DNA from: Bacteroidales bacterium
GTDB taxonomy: Bacteria > Bacteroidota > Bacteroidia > Bacteroidales > UBA932
NCBI GenBank assembly: GCA_017437125.1
Contig: JAFSBV010000002.1
Coordinates: 19,495-83,494 of the forward strand
Direction of reading: 5' to 3'
Length of the DNA stretch: 64,000 nucleotides
Shown piece after piece: positions 33,390 to 41,342 of the stretch. Under the pieces are notes generated by a model, which was not told the DNA's origin, searched no databases, and saw only the letters and a list, made by a program, of their open reading frames with translations. Position numbers and translations under genes: made by a program. Each line of letters begins with the position of its first letter. The first letter of the stretch is position 1.

Positions 33390-35888
33390 TTATAAATATG
33401 GTTCGAAGAATTTCTTCTTAACTTCACGCCATTCCGGAACCATCCACATGGCATGATCGCAATGAGGATAGCATATCCAGTGCTTTTCCGACTTCACATG
33501 GTTGAATGATGCGAAGTTCGTATGAGGAGGGCACACAGGATCCTGAAGGCCGACAGACATATATACCGGGCACTCGATCCTGTCAGTGAAGTTCTTCACA
33601 TCGAAATAGCTGAGGGTCCTGTAAAGATCCTCGTCGCTGATTCCAAGTTCCTTCTGCTTCTCGAGAATCTCGTTGCCAGGCCATGATGCTACCTTGAAAT
33701 AGTCAGGATAATCGCCAAGGAAAGGCACTGCAGGAGCAATTGCCTTGATCCTGTGGTCGAGAGATGCACTGATGAAAGAGAATGCTCCTCCCTGGCTTTC
33801 GCCTTCCGCAACAAGGCGGTCCTGATCAACCTTTTCGCGTGAGCATACGAAATCGACAGCTCTAACGACATCTGCGAATGCGCCTCTGTAATAATATGTT
33901 TCCTTGCTTTCAAGACCTTCTGCAACCCACTTCACGTGCTCTCCTTCAGGAGCATTCAGAGCCTGGCCGCGAACGCAAAGAGTGAACTCGATCAGGTCAG
34001 GATTACCTGATGGATCCTGATAGTACAGATCGGAATTGTAACCCATATAATAGATCTTTGTAGCATACTTTCCAGGCTTTACAGGCTCGACATACACGCC
34101 GCTGATATTCTCGCCTCCGAATGACTTCATATCGACACGGTAAGCACGGCGGACATCATTAGAATGCTCCTTGAGAAGGGTGAGCTTGTATTCAGGCTTC
34201 ACAGCAGCAAGCTCTGCGAGAGTCTGCTCCCAGAAAGCGTCGAAATCAGGCTGCTTGTCCTGAGGAGATGCTATAAGCTCGGGATTGATTCCTATGTTGG
34301 AACGGGTAAGTTCTCTCTTTTCTCCGTTCTCGTTCATGCTAACCACTGCATGATAGAATCCCGGAGCGAGATCAAGCTCGAATCCAAGCTCTGCAGCCCC
34401 GTCCTTGATTGTCACCTTCTTTGTGAAAGTTCCGACAGGCTCGCCGGCATCTGTGCTCAATGCAAGTTCTACATCGACGGTCTGATCCTCATGGGCCTTC
34501 ATGCCCACTTCCAGAACGTGCGGACCATCTCCTTCAAAGATGCCGCTATTATTATCTACTACTAACCAGGCTTTCGGTTTCAGGGCATTTTCAATGGCCT
34601 GAGAAGCCTCCTTGATGATTGCGACCGTCGATGCGTCACATGCATATACCGAATTGAGTCCCTGCTGCTCCTGCGCAGGATCTCCACAATAATCGTCACC
34701 AGGCTGCCAGTACAGATTGGTCTCCGACTGACCTGCAAGTCCTCCCCAGCCCCAGAAATTGAGACCTGCGAAAAGACCGCCTTCCTCTGCAGATTCCACT
34801 ATACGTCCGAAAACATGTCTGTAGTACTTGTCACGCGAGGTGGTAGGAGTACCCTGGGCGAACTGGAAGCCGTCACGTGGGAAACCGAACTCCTCAAGCA
34901 CTACAGGCTTGCCGTACTTTTCTGCAATCACGAGATGCTCGTCAATGTATTCGTCCGTATTGGCAATGGCTATAGGGAGTCTGGTGTCAAGAGTGTTCTC
35001 GCGCACCCAGCTCCAGTTGTACGGCCATATGTGGATATTCAAGTAATCGATGTCCGGGCAGGAATGGATCTTCTCGAAGAGCTCAAGGTCACCCTCGCAG
35101 CCCCATTTTCCCTCGCTTCCGGACGAAACCATGTGGTTAGGGTCGATGGACTTTATGAGCGACGCCGTAGTCCACATAAAATCAACGAATGCTGCCTGGC
35201 CTGTAGAATCGTTCCTGAAGCAACGAGGCTCGTTTCCGATCTGCCATGAGAAGATTGCAGGATCATCCTTGTAAGGCTTTCCGGTCACTGTGTTCGTACG
35301 GCTTACGACATGTCTCACATGGTCATAGAACATTTCCTTTGCCTTTTCATTGGTCACGAACTGAGCGACATAATTGCAATATGCGGTGTAACCCACCTCT
35401 GCAGGGATAAGGGCCTTGCCTGCACCGGCCCACTCGAGATACATTCCGTATCCGCCTGACCACTCCCATGAATTGTTGATGTAAAGAACCGCCTTCATGT
35501 TTCTTTCAGCCATTTCGGCAAGGAGATAATCGAGACCATGGAAGATGGTATCGTTATACACTCCTGGTTCTTTCTGAAGAGTCGGGCTGACGCGGGTAGG
35601 GATTCCGTCAGGGCCGTCACCACCTACAAGCACACGCAGATTGGTCATTCCCAATGCCTTGAGAGTGTCGAGTTCCGCTTCAAGACGTGCACGGTCACCG
35701 CCCACTCCCTCGCTTCCGAGGATGGCACCATACCAGAAATTTGTTCCGACAAAGTGTGAAGGATAGCCTTCACAAACGAATTTTCCGTCTTCCACCTTCA
35801 CGAAAGACGGTTTTTGAGCCTGACAAGAGCACAGCAGAACAGCTGCGGCAAGTGTCAGGATCGAGAGGATCCGAGTTATTTTCATCAA
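33390..35888 (-). CDS. Bifunctional GH5_7 beta-mannanase / CE7 acetyl esterase lipoprotein
   Basis: An 832-residue protein with a lipoprotein signal (Cys20 or Cys22). Residues about 25-435 are a GH5 barrel of subfamily 7 type: FVGTNFWYGA near the start, acid/base Glu220 in SWQIGNEP, and nucleophile Glu333 in LEEFGFPRDG. Residues about 436-535 form a beta-sandwich linker. Residues about 540-832 are an alpha/beta hydrolase of the CE7 acetyl-xylan-esterase type: Ser698 in GESQGG, Asp783 in GLQDPVCPP, His812 in CDHAMW. It should cut beta-mannan and strip acetyl groups in one polypeptide. It has its own promoter (35918) upstream of the operon it precedes. The domain calls are solid; coupling of the two activities on acetylated mannan is inference. 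Confidence 0.88.
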   Translation of the reverse strand: MMKITRILSILTLAAAVLLCSCQAQKPSFVKVEDGKFVCEGYPSHFVGTNFWYGAILGSEGVGGDRARLEAELDTLKALGMTNLRVLVGGDGPDGIPTRVSPTLQKEPGVYNDTIFHGLDYLLAEMAERNMKAVLYINNSWEWSGGYGMYLEWAGAGKALIPAEVGYTAYCNYVAQFVTNEKAKEMFYDHVRHVVSRTNTVTGKPYKDDPAIFSWQIGNEPRCFRNDSTGQAAFVDFMWTTASLIKSIDPNHMVSSGSEGKWGCEGDLELFEKIHSCPDIDYLNIHIWPYNWSWVRENTLDTRLPIAIANTDEYIDEHLVIAEKYGKPVVLEEFGFPRDGFQFAQGTPTTSRDKYYRHVFGRIVESAEEGGLFAGLNFWGWGGLAGQSETNLYWQPGDDYCGDPAQEQQGLNSVYACDASTVAIIKEASQAIENALKPKAWLVVDNNSGIFEGDGPHVLEVGMKAHEDQTVDVELALSTDAGEPVGTFTKKVTIKDGAAELGFELDLAPGFYHAVVSMNENGEKRELTRSNIGINPELIASPQDKQPDFDAFWEQTLAELAAVKPEYKLTLLKEHSNDVRRAYRVDMKSFGGENISGVYVEPVKPGKYATKIYYMGYNSDLYYQDPSGNPDLIEFTLCVRGQALNAPEGEHVKWVAEGLESKETYYYRGAFADVVRAVDFVCSREKVDQDRLVAEGESQGGAFSFISASLDHRIKAIAPAVPFLGDYPDYFKVASWPGNEILEKQKELGISDEDLYRTLSYFDVKNFTDRIECPVYMSVGLQDPVCPPHTNFASFNHVKSEKHWICYPHCDHAMWMVPEWREVKKKFFEPYL

Positions 35889-35917
35889 TTATAGCGCTAT
35901 TAATTATTATGATAACG

Positions 35918-35949
35918 CAAATTTACGATTTCACCGGAAGTCAAACAAA
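35918..35949 (-). promoter_or_regulatory. Promoter of the GH5_7-CE7 gene
   Basis: On the minus strand, TTTG (35946-35949), exactly 20 nt, then TAAATTTG followed by C (35918-35925). The predicted transcription start gives a leader of about 20-25 nt. Matches the Bacteroidota consensus fully. Confidence 0.7.
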
Positions 35950-35976
35950 TATATAATTATCTATTTCTGATACAAT

Positions 35977-36855
35977 TTAAACAATTACCTTGTTTTTCTT
36001 GAACATCGCCCTGAAATCACGTGGAGTATAGTTCCTTTTTGCCTTGAACGTGCGGTTGAAGTTCGAGAGGTTGTTGAAGCCGCATTCATAGCATATTTCG
36101 GATATGTTCCTGGAAGAATCCACCAGCATACGGGCAGCGAATCCGAGACGTATGTCAACGATATAATCCGACAATGTACGGCCCGTCCTCTGACGGAAGA
36201 AACGGCTGAAAGCCACCGGGCTCATGCCTACGAGATCCGCCAGATCGGCAAGCTTCAACGGCTCGTTGTAATGGTCGTTTATATACTGCTTCACCTTCTG
36301 CACGCGACGGCTTTCCGTACTGCGTTCCGTATGGGCGAAAGAGCTGGAGGCCAGGATCCTGGCTTCATCGGATACGGACAGTTCGTAGAGGATGTACATG
36401 AACTTGAGGAACTGCACGAAACGCTCTGATTCATTTGCGATTGTATCAAGAGTCGAATATACTTTCATTATCGACGGAAGAGAAAAGGCAAGACCATGAT
36501 CCGCTCTTTTGAGCATTCTTCTTATGGAGGCGAACTGATTCTTGGAAAGGAGACCGTCACCGAAGATGTCTCCGGAAAACTGGATGGTTATTTCACGGAT
36601 ATCCTTCGATTTGCACCGGCCTTGTTCCCAGACATGTTCAAGATCCTCACCGCCGATCAGAACCAGCTCGTAATCCCCTATCTCCTCGACGCTGTCGCCC
36701 ACTATCCTGCGGACTCCCTTTCCTCGTTCTATGAAGTTCAGTTCGAACTCCTTATGCTGGTGCAGCGGATATGTGAACTCTGTCTTGTGGCGCTCTACGA
36801 TATAGAAGCAGTCCTTCTCGGAAAGACGGGTTATCTCTGTAAATACCTTGCTCAT
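35977..36855 (-). CDS. AraC-family transcriptional regulator
   Basis: A 292-residue cytoplasmic regulator. Residues about 1-110 form a cupin-type sensor domain (YPLHQHKEFELNFIERGKG), which in AraC relatives binds a sugar or similar ligand. Residues about 185-285 hold the two helix-turn-helix motifs of the AraC/XylS family: LKLADLADLVGMSPVAFSRF and ISEICYECGFNNLSNFNRTF. It is encoded between the mannan operon and the divergent epimerase-GH43 pair, so it probably controls one or both. There is no hybrid two-component or SusR-type regulator in the window. The ligand is unknown; a manno-disaccharide is a reasonable guess. Confidence 0.88.
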   Translation of the reverse strand: MSKVFTEITRLSEKDCFYIVERHKTEFTYPLHQHKEFELNFIERGKGVRRIVGDSVEEIGDYELVLIGGEDLEHVWEQGRCKSKDIREITIQFSGDIFGDGLLSKNQFASIRRMLKRADHGLAFSLPSIMKVYSTLDTIANESERFVQFLKFMYILYELSVSDEARILASSSFAHTERSTESRRVQKVKQYINDHYNEPLKLADLADLVGMSPVAFSRFFRQRTGRTLSDYIVDIRLGFAARMLVDSSRNISEICYECGFNNLSNFNRTFKAKRNYTPRDFRAMFKKNKVIV

Positions 36856-36880
36856 TTCTATAGTTTTATGTCTCTGCCTG

Positions 36881-36888
36881 CAAATATA
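36881..36888 (-). promoter_or_regulatory. -7 box of the AraC-family gene
   Basis: TATATTTG followed by C on the minus strand, an exact -7 consensus, 26 bp upstream of the start codon. A TTTG at the right distance is not seen, as is common for regulated promoters. Confidence 0.5.
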
Positions 36889-36982
36889 TATTTTTCACGA
36901 AAACTGATACTATTTTAACATATTATTTTCTTTTTATTTAATCATAATCGTCCTGCATGGCTGTCAAATCACTGAATTTCAC

Positions 36983-36990
36983 TATATTTG
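36983..36990 (+). promoter_or_regulatory. -7 box of the epimerase-GH43 transcript
   Basis: TATATTTG on the plus strand, 19 bp upstream of the epimerase start. No -33 TTTG at 19-21 nt. The downstream string GTGGAAA is also found after the rsmA box at 51895, so this may be an extended form of the element. Confidence 0.5.
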
Positions 36991-37009
36991 TGGAAACTGA
37001 TGACACATC

Positions 37010-38224
37010 ATGGAAAAACCACAGAAAACCGCAGCGGAACTATTTGCTGCACAAGCACTTGCCACTCAAGTAAAGAAAGAGCTCACTGAAAACATACTCC
37101 CATATTGGATAAACAGAATGTGCCGTTCTGACGAAGGTTTCTTAGGAAGGATTGACGGAATGGAGAATCCTGATCCGTCGGCTCCTGTCGGAAACATTAT
37201 GACAGCCCGCATGTTATGGACATTCGCATCAGCATACAGGCTCTTCAAGGACCAGGCATATCTTGATATGGCCTTGAAAGCCAAGAACTTCATAATCAGC
37301 AGGTTCTATGATCCGGAATACGGCGGAACCTATTGGTCGCTCAATCCAGACGGCAGCCCTCTCGACACCAAGAAGCAGATATATGCCATCGCCTTCACAA
37401 TATATGGTCTGGCCGAACTTAACCGCGCCACTGGCGACGGACAGGCACTCGAATATGCGATAAAGCTTTTCAATTCTATCGAAGACCATAGTTTCGACAA
37501 TGAAAAAGACGGATATTTCGAGGCTTTCACACGTACATGGGAGCCTATTGAGGACATGCGTCTCAGCGACAAGGATGCCAACGAGAGCAAGACCATGAAC
37601 ACACATCTCCATGTGCTTGAGGCATATACATGCCTTTTCCGCGTCTGGAAGAACGGCCTTCTCGAAGAGCGTCTGCGCAATCTGATTCAGATTTTCGAGA
37701 ACCGCATACTCGGTCAAGACGGTCATCTGAAGCTCTTTTTCGATGATGACTGGAACTGCGGATATGACATCGTTTCATATGGACATGACATAGAGGCCTC
37801 ATGGCTCATACATGAAGCGGCCCTTGTTCTCGGAGATGCAGATGTACTTTCACGCATCGAAGCACTTGTTCCGCATATCGCTGCTGCGGCAGGAGAAGGA
37901 TTCACCCCTGAAGGAGGAATGATATACGAAAGGAACGGAGCTGACGGCCATATCGATGCAGACCGCCACTGGTGGGTGCAGGCCGAGACTGTCGTGGGCT
38001 ATTTCAACTTATGGGACCATTTAGGAAGTCAGGAAGGCCTCGAGAACGCCCTTGCATGCTGGGACTTCATCAAGGCATCGCTGATCGACAGGGAAAACGG
38101 CGAATGGCATTGGAGTCTCCGCGCCGACGGCACAGTGAATCGCGAGGACGACAAGGCCGGATTCTGGAAATGCCCGTACCACAACGGCCGCATGTGCATG
38201 GAAATCGTCGAACGCCTCAAGTAA
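37010..38224 (+). CDS. Cellobiose 2-epimerase (AGE family)
   Basis: A 404-residue cytoplasmic enzyme of the N-acylglucosamine 2-epimerase superfamily, an (alpha/alpha)6 barrel. It epimerises the reducing-end sugar of beta-1,4-disaccharides, here mannobiose to mannosylglucose, the substrate of the GH130 enzyme at 17786. Signatures are ILPYWINRM, GFLGRIDG, YGGTYWSLNPDG, MNTHLHVLEAYT, SYGHDIEASWL, HWWVQAETVVGY and the C-terminal GFWKCPYHNGRMCMEI, with the catalytic His residues in THLH, GHD and YHN. It is transcribed away from the AraC-type gene and followed after 31 bp by GH43. Simple N-acylglucosamine epimerase activity is unlikely given the context. Confidence 0.92.
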   Translation: MEKPQKTAAELFAAQALATQVKKELTENILPYWINRMCRSDEGFLGRIDGMENPDPSAPVGNIMTARMLWTFASAYRLFKDQAYLDMALKAKNFIISRFYDPEYGGTYWSLNPDGSPLDTKKQIYAIAFTIYGLAELNRATGDGQALEYAIKLFNSIEDHSFDNEKDGYFEAFTRTWEPIEDMRLSDKDANESKTMNTHLHVLEAYTCLFRVWKNGLLEERLRNLIQIFENRILGQDGHLKLFFDDDWNCGYDIVSYGHDIEASWLIHEAALVLGDADVLSRIEALVPHIAAAAGEGFTPEGGMIYERNGADGHIDADRHWWVQAETVVGYFNLWDHLGSQEGLENALACWDFIKASLIDRENGEWHWSLRADGTVNREDDKAGFWKCPYHNGRMCMEIVERLK

Positions 38225-38255
38225 ACACTAATAATCAATATTTTAAGTTACAACT

Positions 38256-39833
38256 ATGAAATCTCTCAGTACTATTCTTCTGTCTTTGGTTTTCTCTGTC
38301 AGCATGATGGCTCAGGGATATACCAATCCTGTAGTGAAAGGATTCAGTCCGGATCCGAGCGTCTGCCGCGTAGGTGAAGATTATTATCTGGTAACCAGCA
38401 GTTTCCAGTATTTCCCTGGAGTTCCGATCTATCACAGCAAGGACCTCGTGAACTGGAAGCAGATAGGCCATGTGCTCACACGTGAGTCTCAGCTCCAGCT
38501 CGAAGGAGCAAACTCAAGCCAGGGCATCTATGCTCCTACCATCCGTCATCACAACGGCAAGTTCTATATGATCACGACAAACACTTCCAGCCTCGGAAAC
38601 TTCATCGTCACAGCCGAAGATCCTGCAGGAGAATGGTCTGATCCTATTCCTGTCAAGATGGGAGGAATCGACCCATCACTCTTCTGGGATGAGGACGGAA
38701 AGTGCTGGTACACAGGCTCTACAGGCACAAGCGTGATGATCAGCCAGATCAATCCTGACACAGGCGAAATCCTCACCGAGCCTAAGATCGTGTGGAACGG
38801 TATGGGAGGACGCTATCCTGAGGCACCGCATATCTACAAGAAGGACGGTTGGTACTATCTCATGATCGCTGAAGGCGGTACTGAATTCGCTCATAGCGAG
38901 ACCATAGCACGCAGCCGCAATGTCGAGGGACCATATGATCCGGCTCCGCATAATCCTATCCTGACCCATTTCACATCTGCTGCTCAGGGCAGCCCTATCC
39001 AGGGTGTCGGTCATGCTGACCTCGTGGAAGCTCATGACGGTTCCTGGTGGCTCGTATGCCTTGCATTCCGCGTGAATCACGGTCTGGTACACCTCCTCGG
39101 ACGCGAGACATTCGTTGCTCCTGTACGTTGGGACAAGAACGCATGGCCTGTAGTGAACGGAAACGGTGAGATCGCTCTCAAGATGGATGTTCCAACCCTT
39201 CCTCTCCAGCCGTTCGAGGCTGAGCCTGCACGCAACGAATTCGACCAGCCGCTCGGCCCGAAGTGGTCATGGCTCCGCAAGCCGGTTACCGAAAGATATC
39301 AGGTTGCGAACGGAAAGCTCCGTATGTACGGCTCGGCTGAAGGTCTGAATGAGCTCAAGAATTCTCCTTCATTTGTCGGCTTCCGTCAGGAGGACTTCAA
39401 TTTCCAGGCTGAGACATGCGTGGAGCTTGGCAAGGCAGGCAATGGCGACAAGGCCGGAATGACTGTCTATATGGACTATAACGGACATTATGACGTTTAC
39501 ATCCAGAAGAAGGGAGGTAAATGGGTGGTTGGAACGAATTATACCTTCGGTCCTGTGAACCATACTGAAGAGGTCGCAGTAAACAAAGGAAAGGTATGGC
39601 TCCGTCTCACCGGAAACCGTATGCAGTACCAGCTCTGGTACTCTACTGACGGCAAGGAGTTCAAGGAGGTCGGCAAGGCTGATGCACGTTTCATCAGCAC
39701 CGAAACCCTCGGCAACTTCACAGGTATCATGCTCGGTCTCTGGGCTCAGTCACCATCTCAGAAGGGCTACGCGGACTTCGACTATTTCGAGTACAAGGAA
39801 GTCGAGCCTCAGTGGCCTATGCGCAGAAGATAG
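38256..39833 (+). CDS. GH43 glycosidase (beta-xylosidase/arabinofuranosidase type)
   Basis: A 525-residue protein with a signal peptide (MKSLSTILLSLVFSVSMMAQ). The five-bladed propeller (about residues 20-330) shows the three catalytic acids: base Asp33 in FSPDPSV, Asp in GGIDPSLFWD, and acid Glu in RYPEAPHIY. The C-terminal part (about 335-515) is the beta-sandwich domain found in large GH43 beta-xylosidases. Activity may be on beta-xylose or alpha-arabinose; subfamily cannot be fixed by eye. It is co-transcribed with the mannan epimerase, so it may trim side chains of mixed hemicellulose, or prepare xylan fragments together with GH115 at 41996. It ends at a strong bidirectional terminator. 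Confidence 0.85.
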   Translation: MKSLSTILLSLVFSVSMMAQGYTNPVVKGFSPDPSVCRVGEDYYLVTSSFQYFPGVPIYHSKDLVNWKQIGHVLTRESQLQLEGANSSQGIYAPTIRHHNGKFYMITTNTSSLGNFIVTAEDPAGEWSDPIPVKMGGIDPSLFWDEDGKCWYTGSTGTSVMISQINPDTGEILTEPKIVWNGMGGRYPEAPHIYKKDGWYYLMIAEGGTEFAHSETIARSRNVEGPYDPAPHNPILTHFTSAAQGSPIQGVGHADLVEAHDGSWWLVCLAFRVNHGLVHLLGRETFVAPVRWDKNAWPVVNGNGEIALKMDVPTLPLQPFEAEPARNEFDQPLGPKWSWLRKPVTERYQVANGKLRMYGSAEGLNELKNSPSFVGFRQEDFNFQAETCVELGKAGNGDKAGMTVYMDYNGHYDVYIQKKGGKWVVGTNYTFGPVNHTEEVAVNKGKVWLRLTGNRMQYQLWYSTDGKEFKEVGKADARFISTETLGNFTGIMLGLWAQSPSQKGYADFDYFEYKEVEPQWPMRRR

Positions 39834-39853
39834 TCACCGACTCTGTTCCATAA

Positions 39854-39925
39854 AAATGACCCCTGCCACAACTCGAGAAGCAAAAAACAAAGGATATGCT
39901 TCTCTTCTCGTGGCAGGGATCATTT
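39854..39925. terminator. Bidirectional terminator between convergent operons
   Basis: Outer arms of 16 bp (AAATGACCCCTGCCAC and its partner, with one G-U pair) and inner arms GAGAAGCA/TGCTTCTC form one long stem. The ends are A/T rich on both sides, serving GH43 from the left and DUF4252 from the right. Confidence 0.8.
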
Positions 39926-39941
39926 TATATGAACATATATA

Positions 39942-40430
39942 TTACATGCTCGATATGAGCTTATCGACGTCAGAACGGTTCATCGAGCCTTCCAGGCTGA
40001 AGAACATTGTCTCTTCCTCATCGTTGATGATGCACACGAAGCTGCTGACAATCTTCTCGTTTCCCGAAGAATACATTCTTATCGTGCTGCCATCGTCCTT
40101 TACTTCCATAAGAAGTTCATAATCACCTTTATCCACCATGGTCGTGACTTCCTTATATAGTTCGGCCGACACAGCAGACTCCTTGCTTATGTTAAGCATA
40201 TAAAATCCTGTAAATGTGCGCACAAGCGGAGCCAGATCCATATTCTCCCCCTCAGCTGTCTCGACATTTATATCCGGCAGCTGACCCATGAGCTTGAACA
40301 TGGCCGGTGATATATATACTGCCGAAACTCCTTCTGAATCAGAGTATTTGTTATACAATCTCTTTCCTTCCTGCGCATATGCTCCGATTGTGAAAAGGAG
40401 CATGAATGCTATTGTCATTATCTTTTTCAT
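39942..40430 (-). CDS. DUF4252 secreted protein
   Basis: A 162-residue protein with a signal peptide (MKKIMTIAFMLLFTIGAYA). The reading frame runs upstream to 40481, but those extra residues are only the translation of the dispersed repeat at 40443, so the Met at 40430 is the start. The mature protein resembles the DUF4252 family (GVSAVYISPAMFKLMGQLP, and a C-terminal VCIINDEEETMFFSLEGSM). Function unknown. It is the last gene of an operon that begins with another DUF4252 gene and contains an ECF sigma factor, a recurrent Bacteroidales arrangement. The two DUF4252 proteins are clearly diverged. Confidence 0.8.
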   Translation of the reverse strand: MKKIMTIAFMLLFTIGAYAQEGKRLYNKYSDSEGVSAVYISPAMFKLMGQLPDINVETAEGENMDLAPLVRTFTGFYMLNISKESAVSAELYKEVTTMVDKGDYELLMEVKDDGSTIRMYSSGNEKIVSSFVCIINDEEETMFFSLEGSMNRSDVDKLISSM

Positions 40431-40442
40431 ATCCTGATGTTT

Positions 40443-40472
40443 AAGATCCCTCGACTTCGCTCGGGATGACAT
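40443..40472 (-). repeat. Intergenic repeat of the TGTCAT-CCGAGCG-AGTCGAGGGATCT type
   Basis: On the minus strand it reads ATGTCATCCCGAGCGAAG then TCGAGGGATCTT. It occupies the gap between the anti-sigma-like gene and the second DUF4252 gene, in the same orientation relative to transcription as the copies at 1255 and 16285. Confidence 0.78.
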
Positions 40473-40473
40473 A

Positions 40474-40869
40474 TTATTCAAAAATTGATGTTACCTTATC
40501 CATTGCTGCTTCGGACTCTTCTACCATTGCGAGGCCTCTCTGCATTCCGTCAGACACCCGGGCAAAGGCTTTTTCCAGTTCGGCATAAGCGAGATATGGG
40601 TCGTCGAAGGTATCCTTCGGCTCGTTCTGCCATCCTGCTGTTCCGAATCCGATACCTGCAAGAAGAACTGTAGCTGCTGCAATTGAAGCTATCCGCAAAG
40701 TCCTGACTCGGCCAGCCTTCTGCGGCTCATCATCCGTAAGACGCTCCAATATCCCGACTTCGTCCTTCATATGTTCTGCGAAGCCCTCCGGAACCATGAT
40801 GTTTTCGTCCATGGAAACAGCCTCCAGCTGCTCCAGACTCATATTTTCTATATCCTTTACCGACTTCAT
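40474..40869 (-). CDS. Small membrane protein, probable anti-sigma factor
   Basis: A 131-residue protein with a soluble acidic N-terminal part (residues 1-55, helical, NMSLEQLEAVSMDEN), one membrane helix (about 59-77, ASIAAATVLLAGIGFGTAG) and an outer C-terminal part of about 50 residues predicted to be helical. The start overlaps the stop of the ECF sigma gene by 4 bp (ATGA), so translation is coupled. Topology and position fit an anti-sigma factor that holds the sigma at the membrane. I see no ZAS-type zinc motif. The call rests on topology and context rather than on a recognised domain. Confidence 0.6.
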   Translation of the reverse strand: MKSVKDIENMSLEQLEAVSMDENIMVPEGFAEHMKDEVGILERLTDDEPQKAGRVRTLRIASIAAATVLLAGIGFGTAGWQNEPKDTFDDPYLAYAELEKAFARVSDGMQRGLAMVEESEAAMDKVTSIFE

Positions 40870-41342
40870 AATCTTGACTTCAATGTTTTTCTTGCCTGTG
40901 ATATCAGCACCCTGATATGGACTTGCGAAAGTCCTGTCCTACGCGAAATCTCTTCATATTCCAGTCCCTCTATCGCCCTCATTATCAGGACATCCCGCTG
41001 CTTTTGCGGAAGCTTTTCAATCTCGCCGATCAGATAACGGAGGGTGTCCCTGGATTCCGAACGGCTTTCCGGAGGAGTATCTTCCAGCGGTGGCGCTTTT
41101 TCCAAAGGCTCAGCCTTTCTTACATACCGTTTCCTGATCCTGTCCATGCAGATGTTCTTCAGAACTGATATTCCGTAAGCCACCGGATTCTTCACATCTC
41201 CGAGACTGTCATGTATCTTCCATAGCTTCAGATACAGCTCCTGAACCGCATCCTCTGCATCTGATTCAGATTCAAGCAGATAGAATGCAACCTTATAGAA
41301 CCGTTCCGCATGAGGAAGCCATATGTTGCTGAAATCATTCAT
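40866..41342 (-). CDS. ECF-type RNA polymerase sigma factor
   Basis: A 158-residue protein with region 2 (about residues 8-75, FYKVAFYLLESESDAEDAVQE and LKNICMDRIRKRY) and region 4 (about 105-155, LPQKQRDVLIMRAIEGLEYEEISRRTG, then VHIRVLISQARKTLK). These are the parts of a group 4 sigma factor. It overlaps the DUF4252 gene upstream by 8 bp and the anti-sigma-like gene downstream by 4 bp, so the products are probably made together. The stimulus is unknown. The promoter of the operon does not show the common TAnnTTTG box and may be recognised by this sigma itself (inference). Confidence 0.88.
   Translation of the reverse strand: MNDFSNIWLPHAERFYKVAFYLLESESDAEDAVQELYLKLWKIHDSLGDVKNPVAYGISVLKNICMDRIRKRYVRKAEPLEKAPPLEDTPPESRSESRDTLRYLIGEIEKLPQKQRDVLIMRAIEGLEYEEISRRTGLSQVHIRVLISQARKTLKSRL

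Noticed and set aside
40431-40481. N-terminal extension of the second DUF4252 protein
   Set aside because: The extension is the translation of the dispersed TGTCAT-type repeat. A signal peptide starts at the Met encoded at 40430.
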